The notes under the pieces: model-generated
Databases searched by the model: none
Seen by the model: only the letters and a program-made list of their open reading frames with translations
What the model was told of the DNA's origin: nothing
Shown: positions 51,853 through 61,414 of the stretch, piece by piece
Numbering within the stretch: position 1 is the stretch's first letter
Layout: every line of letters begins with the position of its first letter
Origin: Isoptericola jiangsuensis
GTDB lineage: Bacteria > Actinomycetota > Actinomycetes > Actinomycetales > Cellulomonadaceae
DNA: 64,000 nucleotides
NCBI RefSeq assembly: GCF_002563715.1
Contig: NZ_PDJJ01000001.1
Span: forward strand, 3,224,001 to 3,288,000
Reading direction: 5' to 3'
Translations under genes and position numbers: made by a program

Positions 51853-52788
51853 ATGAGGACCGTCCCCCTGGGAACCACGGGCCGCGACGTCCCCAACGTC
51901 GTGCTCGGGCTCATGCGCATCGCCGACATGGACGACGACGCCGTCCGCGAGCTCGTGCGCACCGCCCGTGACGCCGGCATCGACTTCGTCGACCACGCCG
52001 ACGTCTACGGCAAGGACCTGCACGGCTGCGAGCGCCGGTTCGCCGAGGCGATGCAGCTCACGCCGTCGCAGCGCGACGAGCTGACCATCCAGTCCAAGGC
52101 GGGCATCGTGCGCGAGGGCCCGTACTTCGACTACTCGTACGACCACCTCGTCTCCTCCGTCGAGGGGTCGCTGGAGGCGCTCGGCACCGACTACCTGGAC
52201 GTGCTGCTGCTGCACCGCCCCGACGCCCTCGTCGAGCCGGACGAGGTCGCCCGCGCGTTCGACCACCTGGAGTCGGCGGGCAAGGTGCGGGCGTTCGGCG
52301 TCTCGAACCACACGCCGCGCCAGATCGACCTGCTGAAGAAGTCGGTGCGGCAGCCCATCGTCGCGAACCAGCTCCAGCTGTCGATCACGCACGCCCCGAT
52401 CGTCGCGCAGGGCGTGGCCGCGAACATGGCGGGCGAGGACCAGGCGCTCACCCTCGACGGTGGCGGCATCCTCGACTACTGCCGCCTGCACGACATCACC
52501 GTGCAGGCGTGGTCGCCGTTCCAGGCCGGGTTCTTCACCGGCGTGTTCCTGGGCTCGGACGACTACCCCGAGCTCAACGCCGTCATCGACCGTCTCGCCG
52601 CGCAGTACGACGTGCCGCCCATCGCGATCGCGGTCGCGTGGATCACGCGTCACCCCGCGCAGATGCAGGTGGTGCTGGGCACGACCACGCCGGAGCGCGT
52701 CACCGGCGCCGCCCAGGGCTCCGACGTGCCCCTGACCCGCGCCGAGTGGTACGAGCTGTTCCGCGCCGCCGGGTACCGCGTGCCCTGA
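51853..52788 (+). CDS. Aldo/keto reductase (YdhF-like)
   Basis: Aldo-keto reductase of 311 residues similar to the YdhF group: VPNVVLGLMRIADMDDDAVR, GIDFVDHADVYGKDLHGCER (catalytic Asp/Tyr), TIQSKAGIVREGPYFDYSYD with the catalytic Lys, and DYLDVLLLHRPDALVEPDEV. ATG at 51853 with CGAGGAGCATCCAC upstream; 19 nt after the first reductase, so co-transcribed. Physiological substrate unknown. Confidence 0.91.
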   Translation: MRTVPLGTTGRDVPNVVLGLMRIADMDDDAVRELVRTARDAGIDFVDHADVYGKDLHGCERRFAEAMQLTPSQRDELTIQSKAGIVREGPYFDYSYDHLVSSVEGSLEALGTDYLDVLLLHRPDALVEPDEVARAFDHLESAGKVRAFGVSNHTPRQIDLLKKSVRQPIVANQLQLSITHAPIVAQGVAANMAGEDQALTLDGGGILDYCRLHDITVQAWSPFQAGFFTGVFLGSDDYPELNAVIDRLAAQYDVPPIAIAVAWITRHPAQMQVVLGTTTPERVTGAAQGSDVPLTRAEWYELFRAAGYRVP

Positions 52789-52801
52789 CGCGTCGGGAGA
52801 C

Positions 52802-52855
52802 CGACGACGGCCCGGCCGGGCCCCGGGTGACCGGGGCACGGCCGGGCCGTCGTCG
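52802..52855. terminator. Bidirectional terminator hairpin
   Basis: A 16-bp perfect stem (52802-52817 with 52840-52855) continues inward as CCCCGG-GTGA-CCGGGG. It lies between the convergent aldo-keto reductase and ABC-F genes. Confidence 0.8.
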
Positions 52856-52930
52856 TGCTCGGGCCGTCACCGTCCTCGGCACCCGGACCGCTGCCGCAGG
52901 CGGGCCGTCACCACCGGCCGGCGGTGACGC

Positions 52931-54868
<1,938 letters not shown>

Positions 54869-54926
54869 CGCCTCAGGGTAGTCGCCGCCGGGTGGCGTCC
54901 CGACGGTCCGCTGCGCCGCCGTCCGG

Positions 54927-54989
54927 GCGTCGAGCGTCCCTGAAAGTCCGGGATGCGGGGCCGATGCCGGACGTTCAGAGACGCTCGAC
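54927..54989. repeat. Long interrupted palindrome between divergent genes
   Basis: CGTCGAGCGTC (54927), CTGAA and GTCCGG are matched in reverse order by CCGGAC, TTCAG and GACGCTCGACG (ending 54989). This gives 22 paired bases with two single-base mismatches around a 15-nt centre. It sits in the 230-nt region between the divergently transcribed ABC-F and esterase genes, where a terminator is not expected. Confidence 0.7.
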
Positions 54990-55098
54990 GGCCGGGAGAC
55001 CGGCTCCGTGAGCGCTAACCTCGGTGCCGAGACCGTCACGTCCGGCACCGCGGTCCGACGCCGTCGTCGGCACCGCCGCCCGTCCCGAGGAGAGCCGC

Positions 55099-56070
55099 AT
55101 GGCCCAGTTCGACCTTCCCGTCGCCGAGCTCGAGCAGTACACGCCGCAGGTCGACGAACCGGCCGACTTCGACGCGTTCTGGACCGGCACGATCGCCGAG
55201 GCGCGCGGCTTCGGCGGCGCGCCCGTCGCGGAGCGCGTCGACACGGGGCTGACGGAGGTCACCGTCGACGACGTGACGTTCCCCGGGTTCGGGGGCCACC
55301 CGGTCAAGGCGTGGCTGGTGCGACCGGCGCGCGTCGACGGCCCACTGCCCGCCGTGGTGGAGTTCATCGGCTACGGCGGCGGCCGCGGCCTGCCGCACGA
55401 GCACCTCGGGCCGGCCGCCGCCGGGTTCGCGCACCTCGTCATGGACACGCGCGGGCAGGGCTCCGGCTGGGGCTCCGGGGGCGACACCCCCGACCCGGTC
55501 GGCCATGCGCCGGCGTCGCCCGGCTACATGACGCGCGGGATCCTCGACCCGGCCGAGCACTACTACCGGCGCGTCTACACCGACGGGGTGCGCGCCGTCG
55601 ACGCGGTCCGCCAGGTCGACGGGATCGACCCCGCCCGCGTCGCCGTGGCCGGCACCAGCCAGGGCGGCGGCATCGCGATCGCCGTCGCCGGGCTCCTGCC
55701 CGACGTCGTCGCCGCCGCGCCGAACGTGCCGTTCCTGTCGCACTTCCGCCGGGCCGTGCAGATCACGGACGCGTTCCCCTACGGCGAGATCACGCAGTAC
55801 CTGTCCGTGCACCGCGAGCACGAGGACGCCGTCTGGCGCACCCTGTCCTACCTCGACGGGGTGTCGTTCGCGCGGCGCGCCCAGGGTGCCGGCCTGTTCT
55901 CCGTCGCGCTCATGGACGCCGTCTGCCCGCCGTCGACCGTGTACGCGGCCTTCAACGCGTGGTCGGGCGTCGACAAGCGCATCGACGTCTACCCGTACAA
56001 CGGCCACGAGGGCGGCCAGCACTACCGGTTCGCCCCCACGGTGGAGTTCCTCCGCAAGCACCTCGGCTGA
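55099..56070 (+). CDS. Acetylxylan esterase / cephalosporin-C deacetylase family
   Basis: Alpha/beta-hydrolase of 323 residues of the AXE1 family that removes acetyl groups from xylo-oligosaccharides and similar acetylated compounds. N-terminal DEPADFDAFWTGTIAEARGF; oxyanion region GYGGGRGLPHEHLG; DTRGQGSGWGSGGDT; nucleophile GTSQGGGIAIAVAG; acid region MDAVCPPSTVYAAFNA; catalytic His in YPYNGHEGGQ. No signal peptide, so intracellular. ATG at 55099 after GAGGAGAGCCGC; an in-frame ATG at 55024 gives an unconvincing extension. Confidence 0.92.
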   Translation: MAQFDLPVAELEQYTPQVDEPADFDAFWTGTIAEARGFGGAPVAERVDTGLTEVTVDDVTFPGFGGHPVKAWLVRPARVDGPLPAVVEFIGYGGGRGLPHEHLGPAAAGFAHLVMDTRGQGSGWGSGGDTPDPVGHAPASPGYMTRGILDPAEHYYRRVYTDGVRAVDAVRQVDGIDPARVAVAGTSQGGGIAIAVAGLLPDVVAAAPNVPFLSHFRRAVQITDAFPYGEITQYLSVHREHEDAVWRTLSYLDGVSFARRAQGAGLFSVALMDAVCPPSTVYAAFNAWSGVDKRIDVYPYNGHEGGQHYRFAPTVEFLRKHLG

Positions 56071-56100
56071 CGCACGGCCCCGTCGCTGGTTCCCGGCGGT

Positions 56101-56280
56101 CCGCGCTGACTCACGAGAACCTGCGCTGACTCGCTGCCATCAGCGCTGAGTCACGAGGAACTGCGCTGAGTCACGGGGATCTGCGCTGACTCAGCGGTAC
56201 GGGCGCTGAGTCACGGGGATCTGCGCTGACCCGCGGGGATCTGCGCTGACTCAGCGAAACCCGCGCTGACTCGCGGGGAG
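56101..56280. repeat. Nine-unit tandem array with an exact 20-bp period
   Basis: Nine consecutive 20-bp units start at 56101 and every 20 nt to 56261. All share GCGCTGA at positions 3-9 followed by C/G and usually TCA/TCG; typical unit CTGCGCTGAGTCACGGGGAT. Units 5 and 8 contain the perfect palindrome CGCTGACTCAGCG. The array lies 30 nt after the esterase stop in a 385-nt gene-free gap. No ORF across it looks real. Confidence 0.9.
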
Positions 56281-56297
56281 CGCGCCGCAGCGTCGAA

Positions 56298-56392
56298 GGT
56301 CGGCGGAGGGTGCCGCGCGTCGTCGTCAGACCCGAAGTGGAGGGCCCCCTGGGGCCCGTGAACGCGACGACGCGCGGCACCCTCCACCGACC
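56298..56392. terminator. Large hairpin between convergent esterase and ispE genes
   Basis: A 28-bp stem with a single mismatch (56298-56325 with 56365-56392) encloses a smaller GGGCCCC/GGGGCCC hairpin. It separates two convergent genes, so a bidirectional terminator is the simplest reading. Confidence 0.7.
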
Positions 56393-56426
56393 GGCACCCT
56401 CCACCGACCGGCACCCTCCGCCGACC
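56376..56426. repeat. Three tandem 17-bp repeats
   Basis: GGCACCCTCCACCGACC occurs at 56376 and 56393 and once more with one change (GGCACCCTCCGCCGACC) at 56410. The first copy is also the right arm of the large hairpin, so the hairpin's left arm could pair with any of the three copies. Confidence 0.8.
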
Positions 56427-56455
56427 GGCGCCCGACCCGGCCCGCGCCGAAGCCG

Positions 56456-57388
56456 TCAGAGCGCGCGAGCACCCGCGGCCGGGCCCGTGGTGCACCACAC
56501 GGAGTCGGCGGCGCCCTCCGCGGTCCACGTCGCGGCGATGGCGAGCGCGTGCTGCCGGGACCGGGCGAGCGCGGCGACGCTCGGCCCGGACCCGGACACG
56601 ACGACGCCGAGCGCGCCCCCCTGGCGGGCGATGTCGAGGGTGCGCGCCAGGTCGGGGCGCAGGTCGACGGCGGCGTCCTGGAGGTCGTTGTGCAGGGCCC
56701 GGCCGAGGGCGGCGGGGTCCCCGGCACGCAGGGCCTGCATGAGCTCGGTGTCGTCGACGGGGTCGACGGCGCGCGCCTGCCCGCGGGTGAGCTCGTCGAA
56801 CCGGCGGTAGACGTCGGGGGTGGGCAGACCTTCGTGGCGGACGGCGAGCGCCCAGTGGAACTCGCCGCGGGTCATCGCGGGGGTGAGCAGGTGCCCGCGC
56901 CCGGTGCCGACGGCGGTGTGGCCGAGGAGCGCGAACGGCACGTCGGAGCCGAGCCCGGCGGCGAGGGTCGCCAGCTCGTCGCGGGACAGGGCGGTGCCCC
57001 ACAGGGCGTCGCACGCGACGAGGGTGGCGGCGGCGTCGGCGGAGCCGCCGGCCATGCCGCCGGCGACGGGGACGCCCTTGGCGAGGTGCAGCCCGACGTC
57101 CGCGGCGGTGCCGACGTGCCGGGCGAGCGCCTCGGCGGCACGCCACGCGAGGTTGGTGCGGTCGAGCGGCACCTGGTCGGCCTGCGGGCCGGTGACGGTC
57201 ACGGAGATCCCGGCGCCCTCGGGCACCTCGGTGGCCGTGACCTCCTCCACCAGGGTGACGGCCTGGAAGACGGTGACGAGGGGGTGGTAGCCGTCGTCCT
57301 CGACGGGCCCGACGCGCAGGGAGAGGTTGAGCTTGCCGGGTGCGCGGACGCGCACGGACGGCGAGGGGGCTGCGGCGAGGTGCGTCAC
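56456..57388 (-). CDS. ispE: 4-diphosphocytidyl-2-C-methyl-D-erythritol kinase
   Basis: GHMP kinase of the non-mevalonate isoprenoid pathway, 310 residues. Motifs: [17 protein letters not shown] at the N-terminus, the ATP-binding [20 protein letters not shown], and [13 protein letters not shown] near the C-terminus. GTG start at 57388 overlaps the rsmA stop (GTGA), as in the conserved actinobacterial rpf-rsmA-ispE operon. Confidence 0.96.
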   Translation of the reverse strand: MTHLAAAPSPSVRVRAPGKLNLSLRVGPVEDDGYHPLVTVFQAVTLVEEVTATEVPEGAGISVTVTGPQADQVPLDRTNLAWRAAEALARHVGTAADVGLHLAKGVPVAGGMAGGSADAAATLVACDALWGTALSRDELATLAAGLGSDVPFALLGHTAVGTGRGHLLTPAMTRGEFHWALAVRHEGLPTPDVYRRFDELTRGQARAVDPVDDTELMQALRAGDPAALGRALHNDLQDAAVDLRPDLARTLDIARQGGALGVVVSGSGPSVAALARSRQHALAIAATWTAEGAADSVWCTTGPAAGARAL

Positions 57389-58257
57389 GCGTCCACCGTG
57401 CCAGGGGTCGCCCCCAGGCGCTCGGCGATCCGTGCGAAGTCGGCGATGGTGAGGCGTTCGCCGCGCAGCCCGGGGTCGACGTCGGCGGCGCGCAGCGCCT
57501 CCTCGGCGGCGGCACCGGACCCGAACAGCCCGGACAGGGCGGCGCGGAGCGTCTTGCGGCGCTGCGCGAACGCGGCGTCGACGACGGTGAACACCTGCTC
57601 GCGGGTGGCGGTGGTGGCGGGCGGGTCGTGGCGCTCGATGGCGACGAGGGCGGAGTCGACGTTGGGCTCGGGCCAGAAGACGTGCCGGGAGACGTTGAGG
57701 GAGCGGCGCGCCCGCCCGTACCAGGCGGCCTTCGCGGACGGCACGCCGTACACCTTGTTCCCGGGGGCGGCGGCGAGCCGGTCGGCGACCTCGGCCTGCA
57801 CCATGACGAGCACGGTCTGCAGCGAGTCGAACCGTTGCAGGAACGTCAGCAGCACGGGGACGGCGACGTTGTAGGGCAGGTTCGCCACCAGGGAGGTGGG
57901 GGCGGCGCCGGGGAGCTCGGTGACCTCGAGGGCGTCGGCGGTCACGACCTCGAAGTCGGCGTCGGGCGCGTGCTTGCGCACGGTCGCGTCGATCTGGCCG
58001 GCGAGGACGGGGTCGATCTCGACGGCGACGACGGACGCCCCGGCCTCGAGCAGGCCGAGGGTGAGGGAGCCGAGCCCGGGCCCGACCTCGACGACGCGGT
58101 CGCCGGGTTCGACGCCTGCGGCGCGCACGATCTTGCGTACCGTGCCGCCGTCGTGGACGAAGTTCTGGCCGAGCGTCTTGGTGGGCCGGACGCCGAGGCG
58201 CCCCGCCAGCTCGCGGATCTCCGCGGGACCGAGCAGGGCGCCAGGGGTGGTGGTCAT
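57385..58257 (-). CDS. rsmA: 16S rRNA (adenine1518-N6/adenine1519-N6)-dimethyltransferase
   Basis: KsgA/RsmA dimethylates two adjacent adenines in helix 45 of 16S rRNA. The 290-residue protein has [20 protein letters not shown], the SAM motif [19 protein letters not shown] and the catalytic [15 protein letters not shown] at 58257 lies 28 nt after the upstream muralytic gene, in one operon with ispE. Confidence 0.97.
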   Translation of the reverse strand: MTTTPGALLGPAEIRELAGRLGVRPTKTLGQNFVHDGGTVRKIVRAAGVEPGDRVVEVGPGLGSLTLGLLEAGASVVAVEIDPVLAGQIDATVRKHAPDADFEVVTADALEVTELPGAAPTSLVANLPYNVAVPVLLTFLQRFDSLQTVLVMVQAEVADRLAAAPGNKVYGVPSAKAAWYGRARRSLNVSRHVFWPEPNVDSALVAIERHDPPATTATREQVFTVVDAAFAQRRKTLRAALSGLFGSGAAAEEALRAADVDPGLRGERLTIADFARIAERLGATPGTVDA

Positions 58258-58285
58258 GGGTGGAAGTATCGCCCGAGGTGAGCGA

Positions 58286-59599
58286 TCAGTACCAACCGAC
58301 GGACTCGGAGTGGGCCCACGCGCCGCACGGGCTGCCGTAGCGGCCGGCGATGTAGTCGAGGCCCCACGCGATCTGGGTGGCGGGGTTGGTCTGCCAGTCG
58401 GAGCCGGCCGTGGCCATCTTGGAGCCGGGCAGCGACTGCGGGATGCCGTAGGCGCCCGACGACGGGTTGGCGGCGGTGTGCGACCAGCCGGACTCCCGGG
58501 TCCACAGGGACTCCAGGCAGGTCCACTCGCTGCCGGTCCAGCCGCGCGCGGCGGCCATCTGCTGACCGATCTGCCGGTTGGACCCCGAGTAGGTGGCGCC
58601 GGAGGTGGAGGTCGCGGGCTCCGGCTCGCGCTCGGGCTCGGGTCGCGCCTTGGTGCCCTGGACGAGCACCTCGGTGACGGGCTTCGTGGTGACCTTCGCG
58701 GACACCTTCTCGTCGGAGACGACCTTGCCGTCGATCGTCGTGACCTCGCGCACGATCGTGCGCTCGCCGTCCTTGCCCGCGGTGCGGACCTTCGCGTCGA
58801 GGTCCTCGTAGCGCTTCGCGCTGGTCTTGGTCACGGTGTCGTGCGCGATGGTGCGGGTCTTCTCGACCTTCTTCACCTCGACGCGCTCGACGACGACGGC
58901 GACCCGGGGCACGTCGGTGCCGGTCGGCACGTCCGTGGCGGCGACGCCGGCGTCGTGGGCGGTGGCGACGGACACGAGGTCGTCGTCGTCCACCGTGACG
59001 TCGGTCGTGGCGAGGACGGCGGCGAGGTCCTCGGACCCGTCGGCCACGTCCACCTCGCCGTCGTGCACGACGGCGACCTGCTGGCCGGCGTGGAGCTGGA
59101 TCGGCAGCTCGGCACGGTCCTGCGAGCGGGACGCGACGAGCTGGACGTCGCTGCCGCGCTGGTGCAGGAGGTTGAGCGCCTCGGACGCGTCGAGCGCCGT
59201 CAGCCACACCTCGTGCTCGGTGCCGTCGACCTCGACGGTGAGCTCCTTGCCGGTGCGCACGACCACGTCGGCGTCGCCGTCGAGGGCGGCGTGCATGCCG
59301 GGGGCGACGACGTCACGGGCGGAGAGGTCGACGCCCTGCTCGGCGAGCAGGCCCTCGACGTCGCCGGCGAACGTGGTGACGGTGCGGGTCTCGCCGTCGA
59401 CGTCGAGCTCGACGGTCTTGTGGGCGTGGGCGACGCCGACGGCGGAGCCGACGCCGAGGGCGAGCGCGCCGACGCTGCCGCCGGCGATGAGCGCGCGACG
59501 GCGGCTGCGGCGCCTGCGTGTGACGGTGCGCGTCTCGGCGGTGGTGGGCCGGGCGTCGTCGGTGGTGTGCTGGGGGGTGTTCTCGGGCACGGAGGTCAT
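58286..59599 (-). CDS. Secreted DUF348-G5 protein with a C-terminal SLT-type transglycosylase-like domain
   Basis: Protein of 437 residues, exported by a signal-anchor ([20 protein letters not shown]). DUF348-like units (starting [20 protein letters not shown]) are followed by a G5 domain ([20 protein letters not shown] to [12 protein letters not shown]) and a C-terminal domain [40 protein letters not shown] ending SESVGWY. This resembles the lytic transglycosylase-like domain of aggregation-promoting proteins rather than Rpf. ATG at 59599 with GGGAGA upstream; a longer in-frame ORF crosses the promoter. It probably remodels peptidoglycan. Confidence 0.85.
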   Translation of the reverse strand: MTSVPENTPQHTTDDARPTTAETRTVTRRRRSRRRALIAGGSVGALALGVGSAVGVAHAHKTVELDVDGETRTVTTFAGDVEGLLAEQGVDLSARDVVAPGMHAALDGDADVVVRTGKELTVEVDGTEHEVWLTALDASEALNLLHQRGSDVQLVASRSQDRAELPIQLHAGQQVAVVHDGEVDVADGSEDLAAVLATTDVTVDDDDLVSVATAHDAGVAATDVPTGTDVPRVAVVVERVEVKKVEKTRTIAHDTVTKTSAKRYEDLDAKVRTAGKDGERTIVREVTTIDGKVVSDEKVSAKVTTKPVTEVLVQGTKARPEPEREPEPATSTSGATYSGSNRQIGQQMAAARGWTGSEWTCLESLWTRESGWSHTAANPSSGAYGIPQSLPGSKMATAGSDWQTNPATQIAWGLDYIAGRYGSPCGAWAHSESVGWY

Positions 59600-59687
59600 G
59601 GGATCTCCCTGGGATTCGTTCGGCGGACAGCCCTCGCGGGCCGACGGCACTACACCAGGTGGTCCTGATGCGCGCGAAAAGACATCC

Positions 59688-59708
59688 GACCGTAACCGCT
59701 TCGTGATC
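59688..59708 (-). promoter_or_regulatory. Promoter motif shared with the neighbouring rpf gene (MtrA-like direct repeat)
   Basis: On the minus strand: ATCAC-N6-GTTAC followed by GGTC, 109 nt upstream of the ATG. Of its 21 bases, 18 are identical to the motif upstream of the middle rpf gene. The GTTAC-N6 direct repeat matches what is known of MtrA-family sites. TTGCAT and TACGGT around it could be -35 and -10 boxes with 16-nt spacing. Confidence 0.55.
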
Positions 59709-59822
59709 TGATGCAAGAGGATGGAAGTCACACCTGGGCGCCTCGTACGGCACCTTCACGTGCCTCTCACACCCCGGTTCCCTCGCCTCCCGATCGACGT
59801 GGCCCGACCACCGGGAGCGCCG

Positions 59823-59862
59823 TCGCGCTGACTCGCGGGACGGTGCGCTGACTCGCGGGAGC
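59823..59862. repeat. Two more copies of the 20-bp tandem repeat
   Basis: GCGCTGACTCGCGGGA occurs at 59825 and 59845, again exactly 20 nt apart, and matches the units of the array at 56101-56280. It lies in the 352-nt gap between two of the muralytic genes, with a terminator on one side and a promoter motif on the other. Confidence 0.85.
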
Positions 59863-59883
59863 CGGACGTGCGAACGGCGGGGC

Positions 59884-59915
59884 GGGGTCTTCCCGGACCG
59901 GTCCGGGAAGACCCC
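59884..59915. terminator. Terminator: perfect 32-nt palindrome downstream of the rpf gene
   Basis: GGGGTCTTCCCGGACC followed directly by its reverse complement (59884-59915) lies 36 nt after the stop of the middle muralytic gene on the minus strand, flanked by further GGCGG/CCGCC pairing. Confidence 0.8.
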
Positions 59916-59951
59916 ACCCCGCCGTGAACCCGACGGACGGAGCCGACAGCG

Positions 59952-61214
59952 CTACAGCAGGCCCAGCTTCGCGGCGCACGCCGGCCACTGACCCCAGCCG
60001 GACTGCGCCTGGAGCTTCTGGGCCCGCATGGTCTGCTCGGACGCGGAGGCGTCGGAGGGCAGGCCGGAGCCGCCCATCGCCTGCCAGGTCGGCAGCGAGA
60101 ACTGGTAGAGGCCGTAGTAGCCGTTGCCGGTGTTGGTGGCCGGGTTGCCGCCGGACTCGCACTGGGCGAGGGCCGCCCAGACGCCGGACGGGGCGCTGCC
60201 GCCGGACGAGCCGGAGGACGAGCCGGACGAGGAGGACGACGAGGACGAGGAGCTGGTGGGTGCCGGCTCCGGCTCGGGCTCGGGGCGCTCCTTGGTGCCC
60301 TCGACGATCACCTTGTCGCGGGCCTTGCGGGTGACCTCGGAGGAGATCTTCTCCCGCTCGGTGACCTCGCCGTCGACGGTGGTCACGCGGTGGACGGTCG
60401 TGCGCACGCCCTTGCGGCCCTCGGTGGCGACGTAGCTGCCCTGGTCCTCGTACCGGTCGGGGTCCTGCTTCGTCACGGTGTCGAAGGCGATCTTCTTGGT
60501 GGTGGTCACCTTCTCGACGTCGACGCGCTGGACGACGACACGGACCGTGGGGTCGGTGGGGCCGGCGGCGGCGATGCGGTCGACGTGGACGATGTCGTCG
60601 GCGTCGAGGGTGACGCCCTCGGCGGCCAGCAGGTCCTCGAGCGACACGGCGCCGTCGGCGACGACGGTCTCCTCGCCGCCGACGACGAGCGCGACGGGCT
60701 CGTCGGCGTCGAGCCGCAGCGGGAGGACGGCGCGCTCGTCGGACCGGGACGGCAGCAGACGGACCTGCTCGTCGCGGTCGGCGAGCTGGTCGAGGGCGTC
60801 GGCGGCGTCGAGGGCCGCGACGACGACGTCCTGCTCCTCGCCGTCGGTCTCGACGGTGAGCTCGCGGCCGTAGCGGACCTGGACGACGGCGCCGTCCCGG
60901 AGGTCCTCGCCGGCGGCGGGGGTGACCTCGTCGTCGGCGCCGACGCGGACGCCCTCCTCGGCGAGCGCGTCGGAGACGGTCGCGGCGTAGGTGGAGACCC
61001 GGGTGAGCTGTCCGTCGACGTCGAGCGTGATGTCCTTGCGGAGCTGGTCGGCGACGGCGGCGCCGATGCCGGCGGTGAGCGCGAGGCCGAGGGTGACGGC
61101 GAGGGTGACGAAGGGCCAGCGGCGGCGGCGTGGCGCGGCGGCGGCGGTGGTCTCGGTGGCTACGGTGGAGGCGTCGTCGGGGACGGGCTGAGGCGCGACG
61201 GTCGAGTCGTTCAC
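59952..61214 (-). CDS. rpf: Resuscitation-promoting factor: DUF348-G5-Rpf domain protein
   Basis: Secreted or anchored muralytic enzyme of about 420 residues. N-terminal cytoplasmic tail, one helix (RRRRWPFVTLAVTLGLALTA), DUF348-like units, a G5 domain (TTTKKIAFDTVTKQDPDRYE to ARDKVIVEGTKERP), a long polyserine linker and the C-terminal Rpf domain: VWAALAQCESGGNPATNTGN with the catalytic Glu, GYYGLYQFSLPTWQAMGGSG and WGQWPACAAKLGLL. Rpf enzymes cleave peptidoglycan and stimulate regrowth of dormant actinobacteria. The start is uncertain: the GTG at 61214 (VNDSTVAPQPVP) is preferred because upstream in-frame sequence contains the conserved promoter motif. Confidence 0.88.
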   Translation of the reverse strand: MNDSTVAPQPVPDDASTVATETTAAAAPRRRRWPFVTLAVTLGLALTAGIGAAVADQLRKDITLDVDGQLTRVSTYAATVSDALAEEGVRVGADDEVTPAAGEDLRDGAVVQVRYGRELTVETDGEEQDVVVAALDAADALDQLADRDEQVRLLPSRSDERAVLPLRLDADEPVALVVGGEETVVADGAVSLEDLLAAEGVTLDADDIVHVDRIAAAGPTDPTVRVVVQRVDVEKVTTTKKIAFDTVTKQDPDRYEDQGSYVATEGRKGVRTTVHRVTTVDGEVTEREKISSEVTRKARDKVIVEGTKERPEPEPEPAPTSSSSSSSSSSGSSSGSSGGSAPSGVWAALAQCESGGNPATNTGNGYYGLYQFSLPTWQAMGGSGLPSDASASEQTMRAQKLQAQSGWGQWPACAAKLGLL

Positions 61215-61298
61215 GGGGGTCCAGTCGTGGTCGTGCCCGGGCACGGCGTCGGCTCCCGACTGGCTGTCGGGCCGCGAGGCCGATCCGGCGGCTCCGAG

Positions 61299-61319
61299 GA
61301 CCGTAACCTGATCGTGATC
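61299..61319 (-). promoter_or_regulatory. Promoter motif shared with the next muralytic gene (MtrA-like direct repeat)
   Basis: On the minus strand ATCAC-N6-GTTAC then GGTC lies 105 nt upstream of the GTG at 61214. TTGGAA and TACGGT flank it with 17-nt spacing and could be -35 and -10 boxes, so a bound regulator would cover the promoter spacer. Confidence 0.55.
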
Positions 61320-61414
61320 GACTTCCAAGCGCCGTCGTGGTAGTTACGTCCCGCGACGCGGCCTATGCCGGAAAAGTCCTCCGCACGCCACGCCGCCGAC
61401 GCGTCACGGACCGG

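Noticed and set aside
56101-56280. CRISPR-like regular spacing of repeats
   Set aside because: The 20-bp units are contiguous with no unique spacers, and no cas genes are present.
59600-59690. ydaO-type (c-di-AMP) riboswitch in front of a muralytic gene
   Set aside because: Such riboswitches precede rpf genes in some actinobacteria, but the leader after the predicted promoter is under 100 nt and I cannot find the conserved core.
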